Part shown: positions 42,077 to 49,637 of the stretch, piece after piece | Layout of the letters: the number at the start of each line of letters is the position of its first letter | How positions within the stretch are numbered: the stretch's first letter is position 1 | Assembly (NCBI GenBank): GCA_031549685.1 | Contig: JAVBPG010000005.1 | Span: 1 to 64,000, forward strand | Reading direction: 5' to 3' | DNA from: JAITMY01 sp031549685 | GTDB taxonomy: Bacteria; Bacteroidota; Bacteroidia; Bacteroidales; UBA932 | Length of the DNA stretch: 64,000 bases | Notes under the pieces: model-generated | Databases searched by the model: none | The model's input: the letters and a program-made list of their open reading frames with translations, nothing else | What the model was told of the DNA's origin: nothing | Program-made: the position numbers and the translations under genes

Positions 42077-43678
42077 CTACCCCTCGGCAATCTTTTTTAC
42101 AAAGGCCATAAACAGCGGGTGCGGCTTGAGCACGCTGCTTTGGAACTCGGGGTGAAACTGCGTTGCAATGAAAAACGGGTGCGAGGGTATTTCTACAATC
42201 TCCACCAGGTTGGTTTGCTCGTTTACGCCGGTAGCCATCATTCCCGCAGCCTCCAGCTCGGGCAGGTATTCATTGTTGAGCTCAAAGCGGTGGCGGTGGC
42301 GCTCCGTAATTTCGGCCTGGCCGTATATTTTTGAGGCCAGCGTTCCCTCCTTGATTTTGCACTGGTATCCGCCAAGGCGCATGGTGCCGCCAAGGTTGCT
42401 GATGTTCTTCTGGTTTTCCATAATATCCACCACGTGGTGCTTGCTGCCGGGGTTGATTTCGGCGGAGTTCGCATCCTTGTAGCCAAGCACGTTGCGGGCA
42501 AATTCAATGACAGCGCACTGCATGCCGAGGCAAATGCCGAAGAAGGGAATGCTGTTCTCGCGGGCGTAGCGTACCGCCTGAATTTTTCCCTCCATACCGC
42601 GCTCGCCAAAGCCCGGCGCCACCATCACACCCTGCATGTCCTTCAGCGTTTCGGCCACATTTTGCTCGTTGATATTTTCGGACTGGAAGAAGTGCATTTT
42701 CACCTTGCACTCGTTGTACACTCCGGCGTGGATGAAGGCCTCCAGAATGGACTTGTAGGCATCGTGCAGCTCCACGTACTTGCCCACCAGGCCAATGTTG
42801 ACGGTCTTCTTAGGATTTTTATACTTGTCAATGAATTTTTTCCAGGCCGTCATGTCGGCCTCCTGGGCGTTGGTAATACCGAATTTTTTCAGCACCACCT
42901 CGTCCAGCTTCTCGTCCTGCATTACCAGCGGCACCTCGTAAATGGTGGGCACGTCGATAGACTGCGTAACCGCATCGGGATCCACGTTGCAAAAGAGCGC
43001 AATTTTCCGGCGAAACTCCTTCGGCAAATCCTTCTCGGTGCGCAGCACCAGGATGTCGGGCTGCACGCCGTTTTCGAGCAGCAACTTTACCGAGTGCTGC
43101 GTGGGCTTCGACTTGAGCTCGCCGGCAGCCTTTACGTAGGGCACCAGCGTGAGGTGAACAAAGAGCGAGTTGCCCGAGCCCAGCTCGTAGCGCAGCTGGC
43201 GCACCGCCTCAATGTAGGGCAAACCTTCGATATCGCCTACAGTCCCGCCAATCTCAGTAATGACAAAATCGTACTCACAGCAGCTGCCCAAGCGCAAAAT
43301 ACGACGCTTAATTTCGTCGGTAATGTGCGGAATAACTTGTACTGTTTTGCCGTTGTACTCGCCTTTGCGCTCACGGTCAATAACCGTTTGGTAAATGCGG
43401 CCGGTGGTAACGGTGTTGGCCTGCGTGGTGTTGATGCCCAGAAAGCGCTCGTAGTGCCCCAGGTCGAGGTCGGTAACGGCGCCATCGATGGTAACATAGC
43501 ATTCGCCGTGCTCGTAGGGGTTGAGCGTATCGGGGTCAACGTTGAGGTAGGGGTCGAGCTTTTGAATTGCCACCCGGTAGCCGCGCGCCTGAAGCAGATT
43601 GCCTAACGATGCTGCCACAATTCCTTTACCTAAGGAGGAAACTACGCCGCCGGTTACGAAAATATATTTTGCTGCCAT
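42077..43678 (-). CDS. pyrG: CTP synthase
   Basis: Makes CTP from UTP, ATP and glutamine. 533 residues. The N-terminal synthetase has FVTGGVVSSLGKGIVAASL and VTEIGGTVGDIEGLPYIEAV-type segments, then DPDTLNPYEHGECYV. The C-terminal glutaminase has PFFGICLGMQCAVIEF (nucleophile Cys) and a His/Glu pair near IATQFHPEFQSS. A promoter box, TAATTTTG, is at 43710-43717 on the minus strand. Confidence 0.98.
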   Translation of the reverse strand: MAAKYIFVTGGVVSSLGKGIVAASLGNLLQARGYRVAIQKLDPYLNVDPDTLNPYEHGECYVTIDGAVTDLDLGHYERFLGINTTQANTVTTGRIYQTVIDRERKGEYNGKTVQVIPHITDEIKRRILRLGSCCEYDFVITEIGGTVGDIEGLPYIEAVRQLRYELGSGNSLFVHLTLVPYVKAAGELKSKPTQHSVKLLLENGVQPDILVLRTEKDLPKEFRRKIALFCNVDPDAVTQSIDVPTIYEVPLVMQDEKLDEVVLKKFGITNAQEADMTAWKKFIDKYKNPKKTVNIGLVGKYVELHDAYKSILEAFIHAGVYNECKVKMHFFQSENINEQNVAETLKDMQGVMVAPGFGERGMEGKIQAVRYARENSIPFFGICLGMQCAVIEFARNVLGYKDANSAEINPGSKHHVVDIMENQKNISNLGGTMRLGGYQCKIKEGTLASKIYGQAEITERHRHRFELNNEYLPELEAAGMMATGVNEQTNLVEIVEIPSHPFFIATQFHPEFQSSVLKPHPLFMAFVKKIAEG

Positions 43679-43709
43679 TGTGAGAGGGGATTTTTTGAAA
43701 ACAAAGTTT

Positions 43710-43717
43710 CAAAATTA
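43710..43717 (-). promoter_or_regulatory. pyrG promoter, -7 box TAATTTTG
   Basis: Perfect TAnnTTTG box on the minus strand, 32 bases upstream of the pyrG start. Confidence 0.5.
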
Positions 43718-43820
43718 CGTAGAAATTTTTTAGTAAAAAAGACAATTAACAATTTAATTTTTTACAATACAACTTACTGAAATGCAATGCATTGTAACAG
43801 ATAGCGGAAAATACTAAACA

Positions 43821-43920
43821 GGAGAAGTCTCGGCTTCGCTCGACATGACGCGCACTGCGAGTGGGGAATCGCCACAACACGCGTCATTCCGATCCGCCAA
43901 CCGGCGGAGAGGAATCTCCA
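43821..43920. repeat. dispersed intergenic repeat in the pyrG-DUF2059 gap
   Basis: GGAGAAGTCTCGGCTTCGCT, then CGACATGACGCG, and later CGCGTCATTCCG and GGAGAGGAATCTCC are inverted arms of the same repeat family. It fills most of the 363-base gap; the remainder holds only the two promoters. Confidence 0.6.
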
Positions 43921-44008
43921 ACCTCATGAACCCAACGTCAAAAGTATAAACTAACTCTTCCCTCATACTCAGCCACAGCTACGGATGATTATATTCGCAA
44001 ATTATGCT

Positions 44009-44016
44009 TATGTTTG
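44009..44016 (+). promoter_or_regulatory. promoter of the DUF2059 gene, -7 box TATGTTTG
   Basis: Perfect TAnnTTTG box 25 bases before ATG 44042. Confidence 0.55.
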
Positions 44017-44041
44017 TAGTAAACATTAAAACAACAAGAGA

Positions 44042-44509
44042 ATGAAAAAGTTGCTACTACTATCCGTGCTGGCAATTGTGTTTGCCACCAATGCTATGGC
44101 TCAGGACAAGACCTCGGATTTGAAAAAATTATTTCAGTTGATGAAATCCGAGCAGATGCTTGACGGAGCATTTAACAACATGATTCCTATGCTGAAGCAG
44201 CAGGCAAGCGCGCAGTTTAAGGACAGCGAGTCCAAGGAGAAGCTTGACCGGTACTTAGACTTTATGATGAAAGAGGTTAAGGAGGTAACAAGCAAGCTGC
44301 TCAATGAAGATATGGTCGGCATCTACGATAAAAATTTTACCCACGGAGAGATTAAGGATTTGATTAAGTTCTACGAATCCCCAACGGGTAAAAAGATGGT
44401 TGAAAAAACTCCCGAGCTTTCAGCGGATCTGATGAACGCCATGATGACGAAATATGTGCCCGAATTGCAGGAGAAGCTAAGCAAGAAGCTGAACGAGCTT
44501 AAGAATTGA
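44042..44509 (+). CDS. DUF2059 periplasmic protein
   Basis: 155 residues. The signal peptide (KKLLLLSVLAIVFATNAMAQ) is followed by a helical domain, LKKLFQLMKSEQMLDGAFNN, then GEIKDLIKFYESPTGKKMVE, which is the DUF2059 pattern seen in many Gram-negative periplasmic proteins. The function is not established. It stands alone with its own promoter and is convergent with carB. Confidence 0.85.
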   Translation: MKKLLLLSVLAIVFATNAMAQDKTSDLKKLFQLMKSEQMLDGAFNNMIPMLKQQASAQFKDSESKEKLDRYLDFMMKEVKEVTSKLLNEDMVGIYDKNFTHGEIKDLIKFYESPTGKKMVEKTPELSADLMNAMMTKYVPELQEKLSKKLNELKN

Positions 44510-44554
44510 TGTCCCTGCCTTATTTTTTAAATTTTACGTGCCGCTTAGGCAAAT

Positions 44555-44590
44555 AGTTAGGGGAATGAGCTCTCGCTCATTCCCCTAACT
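44555..44590. terminator. 16-bp perfect hairpin between convergent DUF2059 gene and carB
   Basis: AGTTAGGGGAATGAGC is followed, after TCTC, by its perfect inverse. There is no long T run, and a pyrimidine-rich stretch follows to 44640. It is placed to end transcription from both sides, or is another repeat-type palindrome. Confidence 0.65.
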
Positions 44591-44633
44591 TCTCCTCTCT
44601 CCTCACTAATCACTCCTCTCTCTTCCCTAATCC

Positions 44634-47600
44634 CTACTTATACTCATCCCAGGCCTTTGTTTGTATCTGCTCCATTTTCATTTCGCAGAAGGCCTGTATG
44701 AAGGCGCTTGCCAGGCGGGCGTTGGTCAACAGCGGGATGTTGTGGTCAATGGCGGCGCGGCGGATTTTGTAGCCGTTGGTCAGCTCGCGGCGCGTGTGAT
44801 TTTTCGGAATGTTGATTACCAAATCAAACTGCTTTTTGCTCATCATCTCCATAATTTGCAGCTTGCTGTCCTCATCGGGCCAGGCCACCTCGGTGGCCTG
44901 CACGCCGTTGTCGCCAAGGAATTTGGCGGTTCCGCCCGTGGCAAACAGGTTGTAGCCCTTGCTTTGCAGCAGCTTGCAGGCCTCGAGCAGCTCCACCTTC
45001 GACTTGGCCTCCCCCGACGAAATCATTACGTTTTTCTTCGGCGTTGAGTAGCCCACCGAAATCATGGCGCTGAGCAGCGCCTCGTTGAAGTCATCGCCGA
45101 TGCAGCCCACCTCGCCGGTTGATGACATGTCAACGCCCAAAATCGGGTCGGCCTTGTGTAAACGTGCAAATGAGAATTGCGAAGCTTTTACACCAATATG
45201 GTCGATATCGAATACCGATGAATCGGGCTTGGTGTAGGGCGCATCGAGCATAATGCGCGTGGCGGTTTCAATAAAGTTGCGCTTGAGCACCTTGCTTACG
45301 AATGGGAACGAACGTGAGGCACGGAGATTACACTCAATCACCTTCACATCGTTATTCTTGGCAAGGAATTGGATGTTGAACGGTCCTGAAATATTCAGCT
45401 CCTTTGCAATCAGCTTCGATACTTTTTTCACGCGGCGCATGGTTTCGAAGTAGATTTTCTGCGCGGGGAATACCAGCGTGGCATCGCCGGAGTGCACACC
45501 GGCAAACTCCACGTGCTCCGAAATGGCGTACTCCACCACCTCACCGTTTTTAGCCACAGCGTCAAACTCTATTTCCTTGGCATTCTGCAAAAACTCCGAG
45601 ACTACCACCGGGTACTCCTTCGACACCTTGGCCGCCATGTTGAGGAACACCTGCATTTGCTCCTTGTCGAAGCACACGTTCATGGCCGCGCCCGACAGCA
45701 CGTACGAGGGGCGAATGAGCACAGGGAATCCTACTTCTTCAACAAACTTATCGATGTCGGCCAGGCTGCTCAGCTCCTTCCAGCGCGGCTGGTCGATGCC
45801 CAGCTGGTCGAGCATGGCGGAGAACTTGTGGCGGTTTTCGGCGCGGTCGATGGATTGCGCCGAGGTGCCGAGAATGGGTACCTGCTGGCGCGCCAGCTTC
45901 ATGGCAAGGTTGTTCGGTATTTGTCCGCCCATCGACACCACCACGCCCTTGGGCTTTTCGATGTCAATGATGTCGAGCACGCGCTCCAGCGACAGCTCGT
46001 CGAAGTACAAGCGGTCGCACAGGTCGTAGTCGGTGCTCACGGTTTCGGGGTTGTAGTTAATCATTACCGATTGGTAGCCCAGCTTGCGGGCGGTTTGCAC
46101 GGCGTTTACCGAGCACCAGTCAAACTCCACCGAGCTGCCGATGCGGTAGGCTCCCGAGCCAAGCACCACCACGCTTTGCTTGTCGCTCTTGGCGGGCGTG
46201 TAGGCGTCCTTTGAGCCGTGCGTGAGGTACATGTAGTTGGTATTTTCGGGATTCTCGGAGGCCACGGTGTAAATGCGGCGCACGGTAGGCAGTATGTTTT
46301 GGCCCTTGCGGTGCGCGCGTACACGCAGCAGCGCCTCCTCCATGTTGCCCTGGGGATTTTCGGCGTAGCGCGCTATTTGGAAATCGGAGAAGCCCATGCG
46401 CTTGGCCTCGGCCATGGTGGCGGCGTCCACGTTTTCAATCTTTTTACAGGCCTCCAGCGTTTTGGTAAACTTTACAATGCTCTCCAACTTTTGCAGGAAC
46501 CAGGGGTCGATCTTGGTGAGCGACTCGATTTTCTCCACACTGTAGCCTTTTTCAAGCGCTGCCGCGATGGCAAAAATGCGCAGGTCGGTGGGCTTCGACA
46601 GCGCTGACTCCAGGTCGTCGAACTCCAGGTCGTTGTTGCCCACGAAGCCGTGCATGCCCTGCCCGATCATGCGCAGGCCCTTTTGCATAATCTCCTCGAA
46701 GGACTGCCCGATGCTCATAATTTCGCCCACGGACTTCATGGAGGAGCCTATTTCGCGGCTCACGCCCACGAACTTAGTCAGGTCCCAGCGCGGGATTTTT
46801 ACAATCATGTAGTCCACCGTGGGGGCCACGTAGGCCGAGTTGCGCGTACACACCTGGCCGATTTGGTCGAGCGAGTAGCCCAGCGCCAGCTTGGCCGCCA
46901 CGAAGGCCAGCGGGTAACCGCTTGCCTTCGACGCCAGCGCCGATGAGCGGCTCAGGCGCGCGTTGATTTCGATAATGCGGTAGTCGTTGGTTTGCGCGTT
47001 GAAGGCGTACTGTATGTTGCACTCGCCCACAATGCCGATGTGGCGCACGGTTTGCTTTGCCACCTCCTCCAGCAGCCCTATCTGCTCCTTGCTCAGCGTG
47101 ATGATAGGCGCCACCACGATGCTCTCGCCGGTGTGAATGCCCAGCGGGTCGAAGTTTTCCATGGGCACCACCGTAAAGCAGTGGTCGTTTTTGTCGCGGA
47201 TAACCTCAAACTCAATTTCCTTCCAGCCCTTCAAGCTTTCCTCCACCAGAATTTGCTTGGAGTGCGCCAGCGCGCTTTCGCACAGCTCCCTGAACTCCTC
47301 CTCGTTGGCGCAAATGCCCGAGCCTAAGCCGCCAAGCGCGTAGGCCGAGCGCACCATTACCGGGAAGCCTATGCGGTGCGCCACCTTGAGCGCGTCCTCC
47401 ATATTCTCCACCGCCTGCGATACCGGCGTTTTTACCTTTATTTCGTTCAGCTTTTTTACAAATAAGTCGCGGTCTTCGGTTATCATAATGGCGTCAACCG
47501 AGGTGCCCAGCACCTGCACGTTGTGCTTTTTGAGGGTGCCGCTCAGGTAGAGCTCCGTGCCGCAGTTCAGCGCCGTTTGTCCACCGAAGGCCAGCAGAAT

Positions 47601-47849
47601 GCCGTCGGGCTTTTCCTTTATAATTACCTGCTCTACAAAGTAGGGCGTAACCGGCAGAAAATATACCTTGTCGGCAATACCCTCCGAGGTTTGAATGGTG
47701 GCAATGTTGGGGTTGATGAGCACCGTTTCGATGCCCTCCTCGCGCATAGCTTTCAGCGCTTGCGACCCTGAATAATCGAACTCTCCGGCTTGTCCGATTT
47801 TAAGTGCACCCGATCCCAGCAGGATGACTTTTTTGATTTTCTTTTCCAT
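44634..47849 (-). CDS. carB: carbamoyl-phosphate synthase large subunit
   Basis: Makes carbamoyl phosphate from bicarbonate, ammonia and two ATP, for pyrimidines and arginine. 1071 residues. Two ATP-grasp halves are seen: the first starts VILLGSGALKIGQAGEFDY and has VRSAYALGGLGSGI, the second has VVVLGSGAYRIGSSVEFDWC and LIRPSYVLSGAAMNV. A C-terminal MGS-like domain (EACKLLQSKGYNLFATGGT) binds regulators such as UMP. ATG 47849 is chosen from the conserved N-terminus. carA is not adjacent. The leader has an attenuator-like hairpin and a small reading frame. Confidence 0.97.
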   Translation of the reverse strand: MEKKIKKVILLGSGALKIGQAGEFDYSGSQALKAMREEGIETVLINPNIATIQTSEGIADKVYFLPVTPYFVEQVIIKEKPDGILLAFGGQTALNCGTELYLSGTLKKHNVQVLGTSVDAIMITEDRDLFVKKLNEIKVKTPVSQAVENMEDALKVAHRIGFPVMVRSAYALGGLGSGICANEEEFRELCESALAHSKQILVEESLKGWKEIEFEVIRDKNDHCFTVVPMENFDPLGIHTGESIVVAPIITLSKEQIGLLEEVAKQTVRHIGIVGECNIQYAFNAQTNDYRIIEINARLSRSSALASKASGYPLAFVAAKLALGYSLDQIGQVCTRNSAYVAPTVDYMIVKIPRWDLTKFVGVSREIGSSMKSVGEIMSIGQSFEEIMQKGLRMIGQGMHGFVGNNDLEFDDLESALSKPTDLRIFAIAAALEKGYSVEKIESLTKIDPWFLQKLESIVKFTKTLEACKKIENVDAATMAEAKRMGFSDFQIARYAENPQGNMEEALLRVRAHRKGQNILPTVRRIYTVASENPENTNYMYLTHGSKDAYTPAKSDKQSVVVLGSGAYRIGSSVEFDWCSVNAVQTARKLGYQSVMINYNPETVSTDYDLCDRLYFDELSLERVLDIIDIEKPKGVVVSMGGQIPNNLAMKLARQQVPILGTSAQSIDRAENRHKFSAMLDQLGIDQPRWKELSSLADIDKFVEEVGFPVLIRPSYVLSGAAMNVCFDKEQMQVFLNMAAKVSKEYPVVVSEFLQNAKEIEFDAVAKNGEVVEYAISEHVEFAGVHSGDATLVFPAQKIYFETMRRVKKVSKLIAKELNISGPFNIQFLAKNNDVKVIECNLRASRSFPFVSKVLKRNFIETATRIMLDAPYTKPDSSVFDIDHIGVKASQFSFARLHKADPILGVDMSSTGEVGCIGDDFNEALLSAMISVGYSTPKKNVMISSGEAKSKVELLEACKLLQSKGYNLFATGGTAKFLGDNGVQATEVAWPDEDSKLQIMEMMSKKQFDLVINIPKNHTRRELTNGYKIRRAAIDHNIPLLTNARLASAFIQAFCEMKMEQIQTKAWDEYK

Positions 47850-47880
47850 CTTATTATATAGTGTTAGTGTATTTCCGCAC

Positions 47881-47914
47881 AAAAAAAATGCGTCAGCTAA
47901 AGGGCTAACGCATT
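47881..47914 (-). terminator. intrinsic terminator in the carB leader (candidate attenuator)
   Basis: On the minus strand AATGCGTTAGC pairs with GCTGACGCATT (11 bp, one T-G pair) around CCTTTA, followed by eight T. It lies 32 bases before the carB start, downstream of the promoter and of a 34-codon frame whose TAG stop (47905-47907) is in its 5' arm. Confidence 0.75.
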
Positions 47915-48009
47915 AAAGAATTAAATAAATTCTTATGAATGAGTGAATGAAGTTGCGGCTGCAAATCCCGGACGGATTTTTCTCTAAACTTATGTATGCC
48001 GCACTTCAT
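47905..48009 (-). CDS. 34-codon leader reading frame upstream of carB
   Basis: From ATG 48009 to TAG 47905 on the minus strand. The product starts MKCGIHKFREKSVRDLQ and ends LIHKNLFNSLMR. The stop is inside the 5' arm of the terminator hairpin, so a translating ribosome would block hairpin formation. A pause-type stem, AAGAATT-TATTT-AATTCTT, lies inside its end. Whether it is translated cannot be told; the arrangement parallels the pyrBI leader peptide of enteric bacteria. No ribosome-binding site is obvious, as is normal in this phylum. Confidence 0.45.
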   Translation of the reverse strand: MKCGIHKFREKSVRDLQPQLHSLIHKNLFNSLMR

Positions 48010-48031
48010 GTATCTTTCAATTAAAACTCGG

Positions 48032-48061
48032 TAAAAGTAACTTATTTTTTATTGCCGACAA
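48032..48061 (-). promoter_or_regulatory. carB promoter
   Basis: Minus strand: TTG at 48059-48061 and TACTTTTA at 48032-48039, 19 bases apart. The last base of the -7 box differs from consensus. It places the transcript start near 48025 and gives a leader of about 175 nt. Confidence 0.5.
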
Positions 48062-48149
48062 AATATTTTTAAAATGAGTTTTCAACAAAATGATAAAAAA
48101 AATTGAAGTTGGTCACGAACTTTACCCCCTTCATTTTACCCAAGCGGTA

Positions 48150-48365
48150 AGCCAAGATGCCTAACGCCGTAGGCGTGACAACCTTGTAGCCAGGGGTGAA
48201 GCCCCTGGTGGCTCGATGTAGCGTGGCGATGGCGCGCGGAGCACGCTTTTCCCCTGAAAAAACACCTGTGCTCCGCGCGCAACACACACACCTTACCATT
48301 ACTTCCAGGGGCTTCACCCCTGGCTACATGCTGGCAGCCCTACGGGCTGAATACTCATACTAATA
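48150..48365. repeat. composite palindromic repeat with the 49-bp hairpin, copy 2
   Basis: The outer arms TGTAGCCAGGGGTGAAG (48185-48201) and CTTCACCCCTGGCTACA (48312-48328) are a perfect 17-bp inverted repeat; smaller arms such as ACGCCGTAGGCGT and GCCCTACGGGC lie outside. The core hairpin 48232-48280 (GCGCGCGGAGCA with TGCTCCGCGCGC) matches copy 1 at 38917-38965 almost base for base, although the outer arms differ. Confidence 0.75.
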
Positions 48366-48439
48366 GGTGGAACGGGGTGGAATTCGGGATAATCACTAAT
48401 ATAAAAATGTGTAAATAAGGCAATAAGGTTTATTCTTGT

Positions 48440-48550
48440 GGGGGCGCCATTTTCTACGAAGGTTTTTTTATAGAGGGAAAAATAAGGTTTTACTAAGGAG
48501 CAAACCTTATTTTTGAAAACAACCTTAGTAGAAAATGCGGCCTATAGCAC
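48440..48550. repeat. nested inverted repeats in the long intergenic gap
   Basis: Outer arms GCCATTTTCTACGAAGGTT and AACCTTAGTAGAAAATGC are near-perfect. The inner stem AAAATAAGGTTT pairs with AAACCTTATTTT around 11 bases and ends in T. It could be a small structured RNA, a terminator or a decayed transposable element. No gene is adjacent on either side for 400 bases. Confidence 0.5.
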
Positions 48551-48707
48551 CTTAACCTTAAACGTTATTTATTCCAAAAATCCTAACCGAAGGACATCGG
48601 GCTGGGCTCGCCTCTTTTATTTTGGGAAAACTAAAATTGCTACCAAGCGTATTCTTCATTAAGGCTGCTCAAAACAAACAAGCGGCAACATTTGCAATTT
48701 TTCCGTT

Positions 48708-48868
48708 AGCGAAGAGATGCCTCTCTTCGTTCGACATGACAGCCCGCTGTGTGAGTAGTTGTGGCTTATCCCAGCAAGTCGTCATGTCGAACGAAACGAG
48801 CCCGCCTGACCAGACGGGCAGGGTACGAGTGCAGTCGAGGCATCTCCTCCCCAACGCAGACTCCTGTT
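48708..48868. repeat. dispersed intergenic repeat copy
   Basis: TCTTCGTTCGACATGACAGC, and about 55 bases later its inverse GTCATGTCGAACGAAACGA, then CCCGCCTGACCAGACGGGCAG (shared with 41868-41888) and GCATCTCCTCCCC. It closes the 1.1-kb gap before the TetR gene. Confidence 0.65.
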
Positions 48869-48913
48869 GAATAAAAAAATCGTTAAAAAAGTAGCAGGTA
48901 TCAAAAAACATTA

Positions 48914-48921
48914 TACATTTG
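48914..48921 (+). promoter_or_regulatory. TetR-gene/efflux promoter, -7 box TACATTTG
   Basis: Perfect TAnnTTTG box 62 bases before the TetR start; the operator follows at once. Confidence 0.6.
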
Positions 48922-48927
48922 CACTAT

Positions 48928-48956
48928 CTAACAATTGTGTTAAACAAATTTGTTAG
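48928..48956. promoter_or_regulatory. 29-bp palindromic operator for the TetR regulator
   Basis: CTAACAATTGTGTTA is followed by the near-inverse ending TTTGTTAG. The 7-base ends match perfectly and most inner positions also match. It overlaps the expected transcription start just after the -7 box, where a repressor would block the efflux operon. The assignment to this TetR is by position. Confidence 0.7.
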
Positions 48957-48982
48957 ACATAAAAGTTAACTAAAAATTCTCT

Positions 48983-49600
48983 ATGGCAGGTAAGGAAAAA
49001 AATAACGAACAGCTGATACTGGAGGCGGCCGAGGTGGAGTTTATAGAAAAGGGGTACGCCAGCGCCAAAACAACCGACATTGCAAGGCGCGCCGGGGTAA
49101 CGCACGCTATGCTGCACTACTATTTTCGCACGAAAGAGAATTTATTTGCCGTAGTTTTTCAGGGCAAGGTCGAGCTGTTTGTCAACACGCTGTTGCTGTC
49201 GTTTGACCAGCAGCTGCCGTTTATGGATAAGCTGCGCAAGGGCATCGAAAGCCACTTCGACCTGATTGCCGCGCACCCGCGCCTGCCCTACTTTATTTTT
49301 AGCGAAATACTTACCAACGAGGAGCGGAGAAACTCCTTTTTTGCGGTGCTGCGCCCCAAGGTGGCGCGCATGATGGAGCGGGTTTCCGAGGAGATTAACG
49401 CCGAGGTGGCCAAGGGCAGAATCCGTCCCGTTGCGCCGGTAGATTTGCTGCTCAATGTGCTTTCGCTCAACGTATTCTTTTTTGTGGCGCAGCCCATTGT
49501 AGGCGGACTCTTCGGGCTGAACGAAAAGCAAAACAAAGCGCTGCTCGAGCACCGCAGGCAGAGCAACGTGGAGCTGATTTTAGGGCAGCTGAAGAAGTAG
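48983..49600 (+). CDS. TetR-family regulator of the efflux operon
   Basis: 205 residues. The N-terminal HTH (LEAAEVEFIEKGYASAKTTD, then IARRAGVTHAMLHYYFRTKE) is typical; the C-terminal ligand domain has MDKLRKGIESHFDLIAAHPR. It is the first gene of a cluster encoding a TolC-HlyD-ABC exporter, 37 bases ahead of the TolC gene, and probably represses it until a toxic compound binds. The 29-bp palindrome upstream is its likely operator. Confidence 0.9.
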   Translation: MAGKEKNNEQLILEAAEVEFIEKGYASAKTTDIARRAGVTHAMLHYYFRTKENLFAVVFQGKVELFVNTLLLSFDQQLPFMDKLRKGIESHFDLIAAHPRLPYFIFSEILTNEERRNSFFAVLRPKVARMMERVSEEINAEVAKGRIRPVAPVDLLLNVLSLNVFFFVAQPIVGGLFGLNEKQNKALLEHRRQSNVELILGQLKK

Positions 49601-49637
49601 CGAGTGGGTTTTTTTGATAAAAGTAAATATTTTTGCC

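Noticed and set aside
42434..43606. 390-codon frame opposite pyrG
   Set aside because: Antisense shadow of pyrG caused by high GC at third positions.
48622..48870. 82-codon frame in the gap before the TetR gene
   Set aside because: It crosses a dispersed repeat and has no promoter or protein-like pattern.
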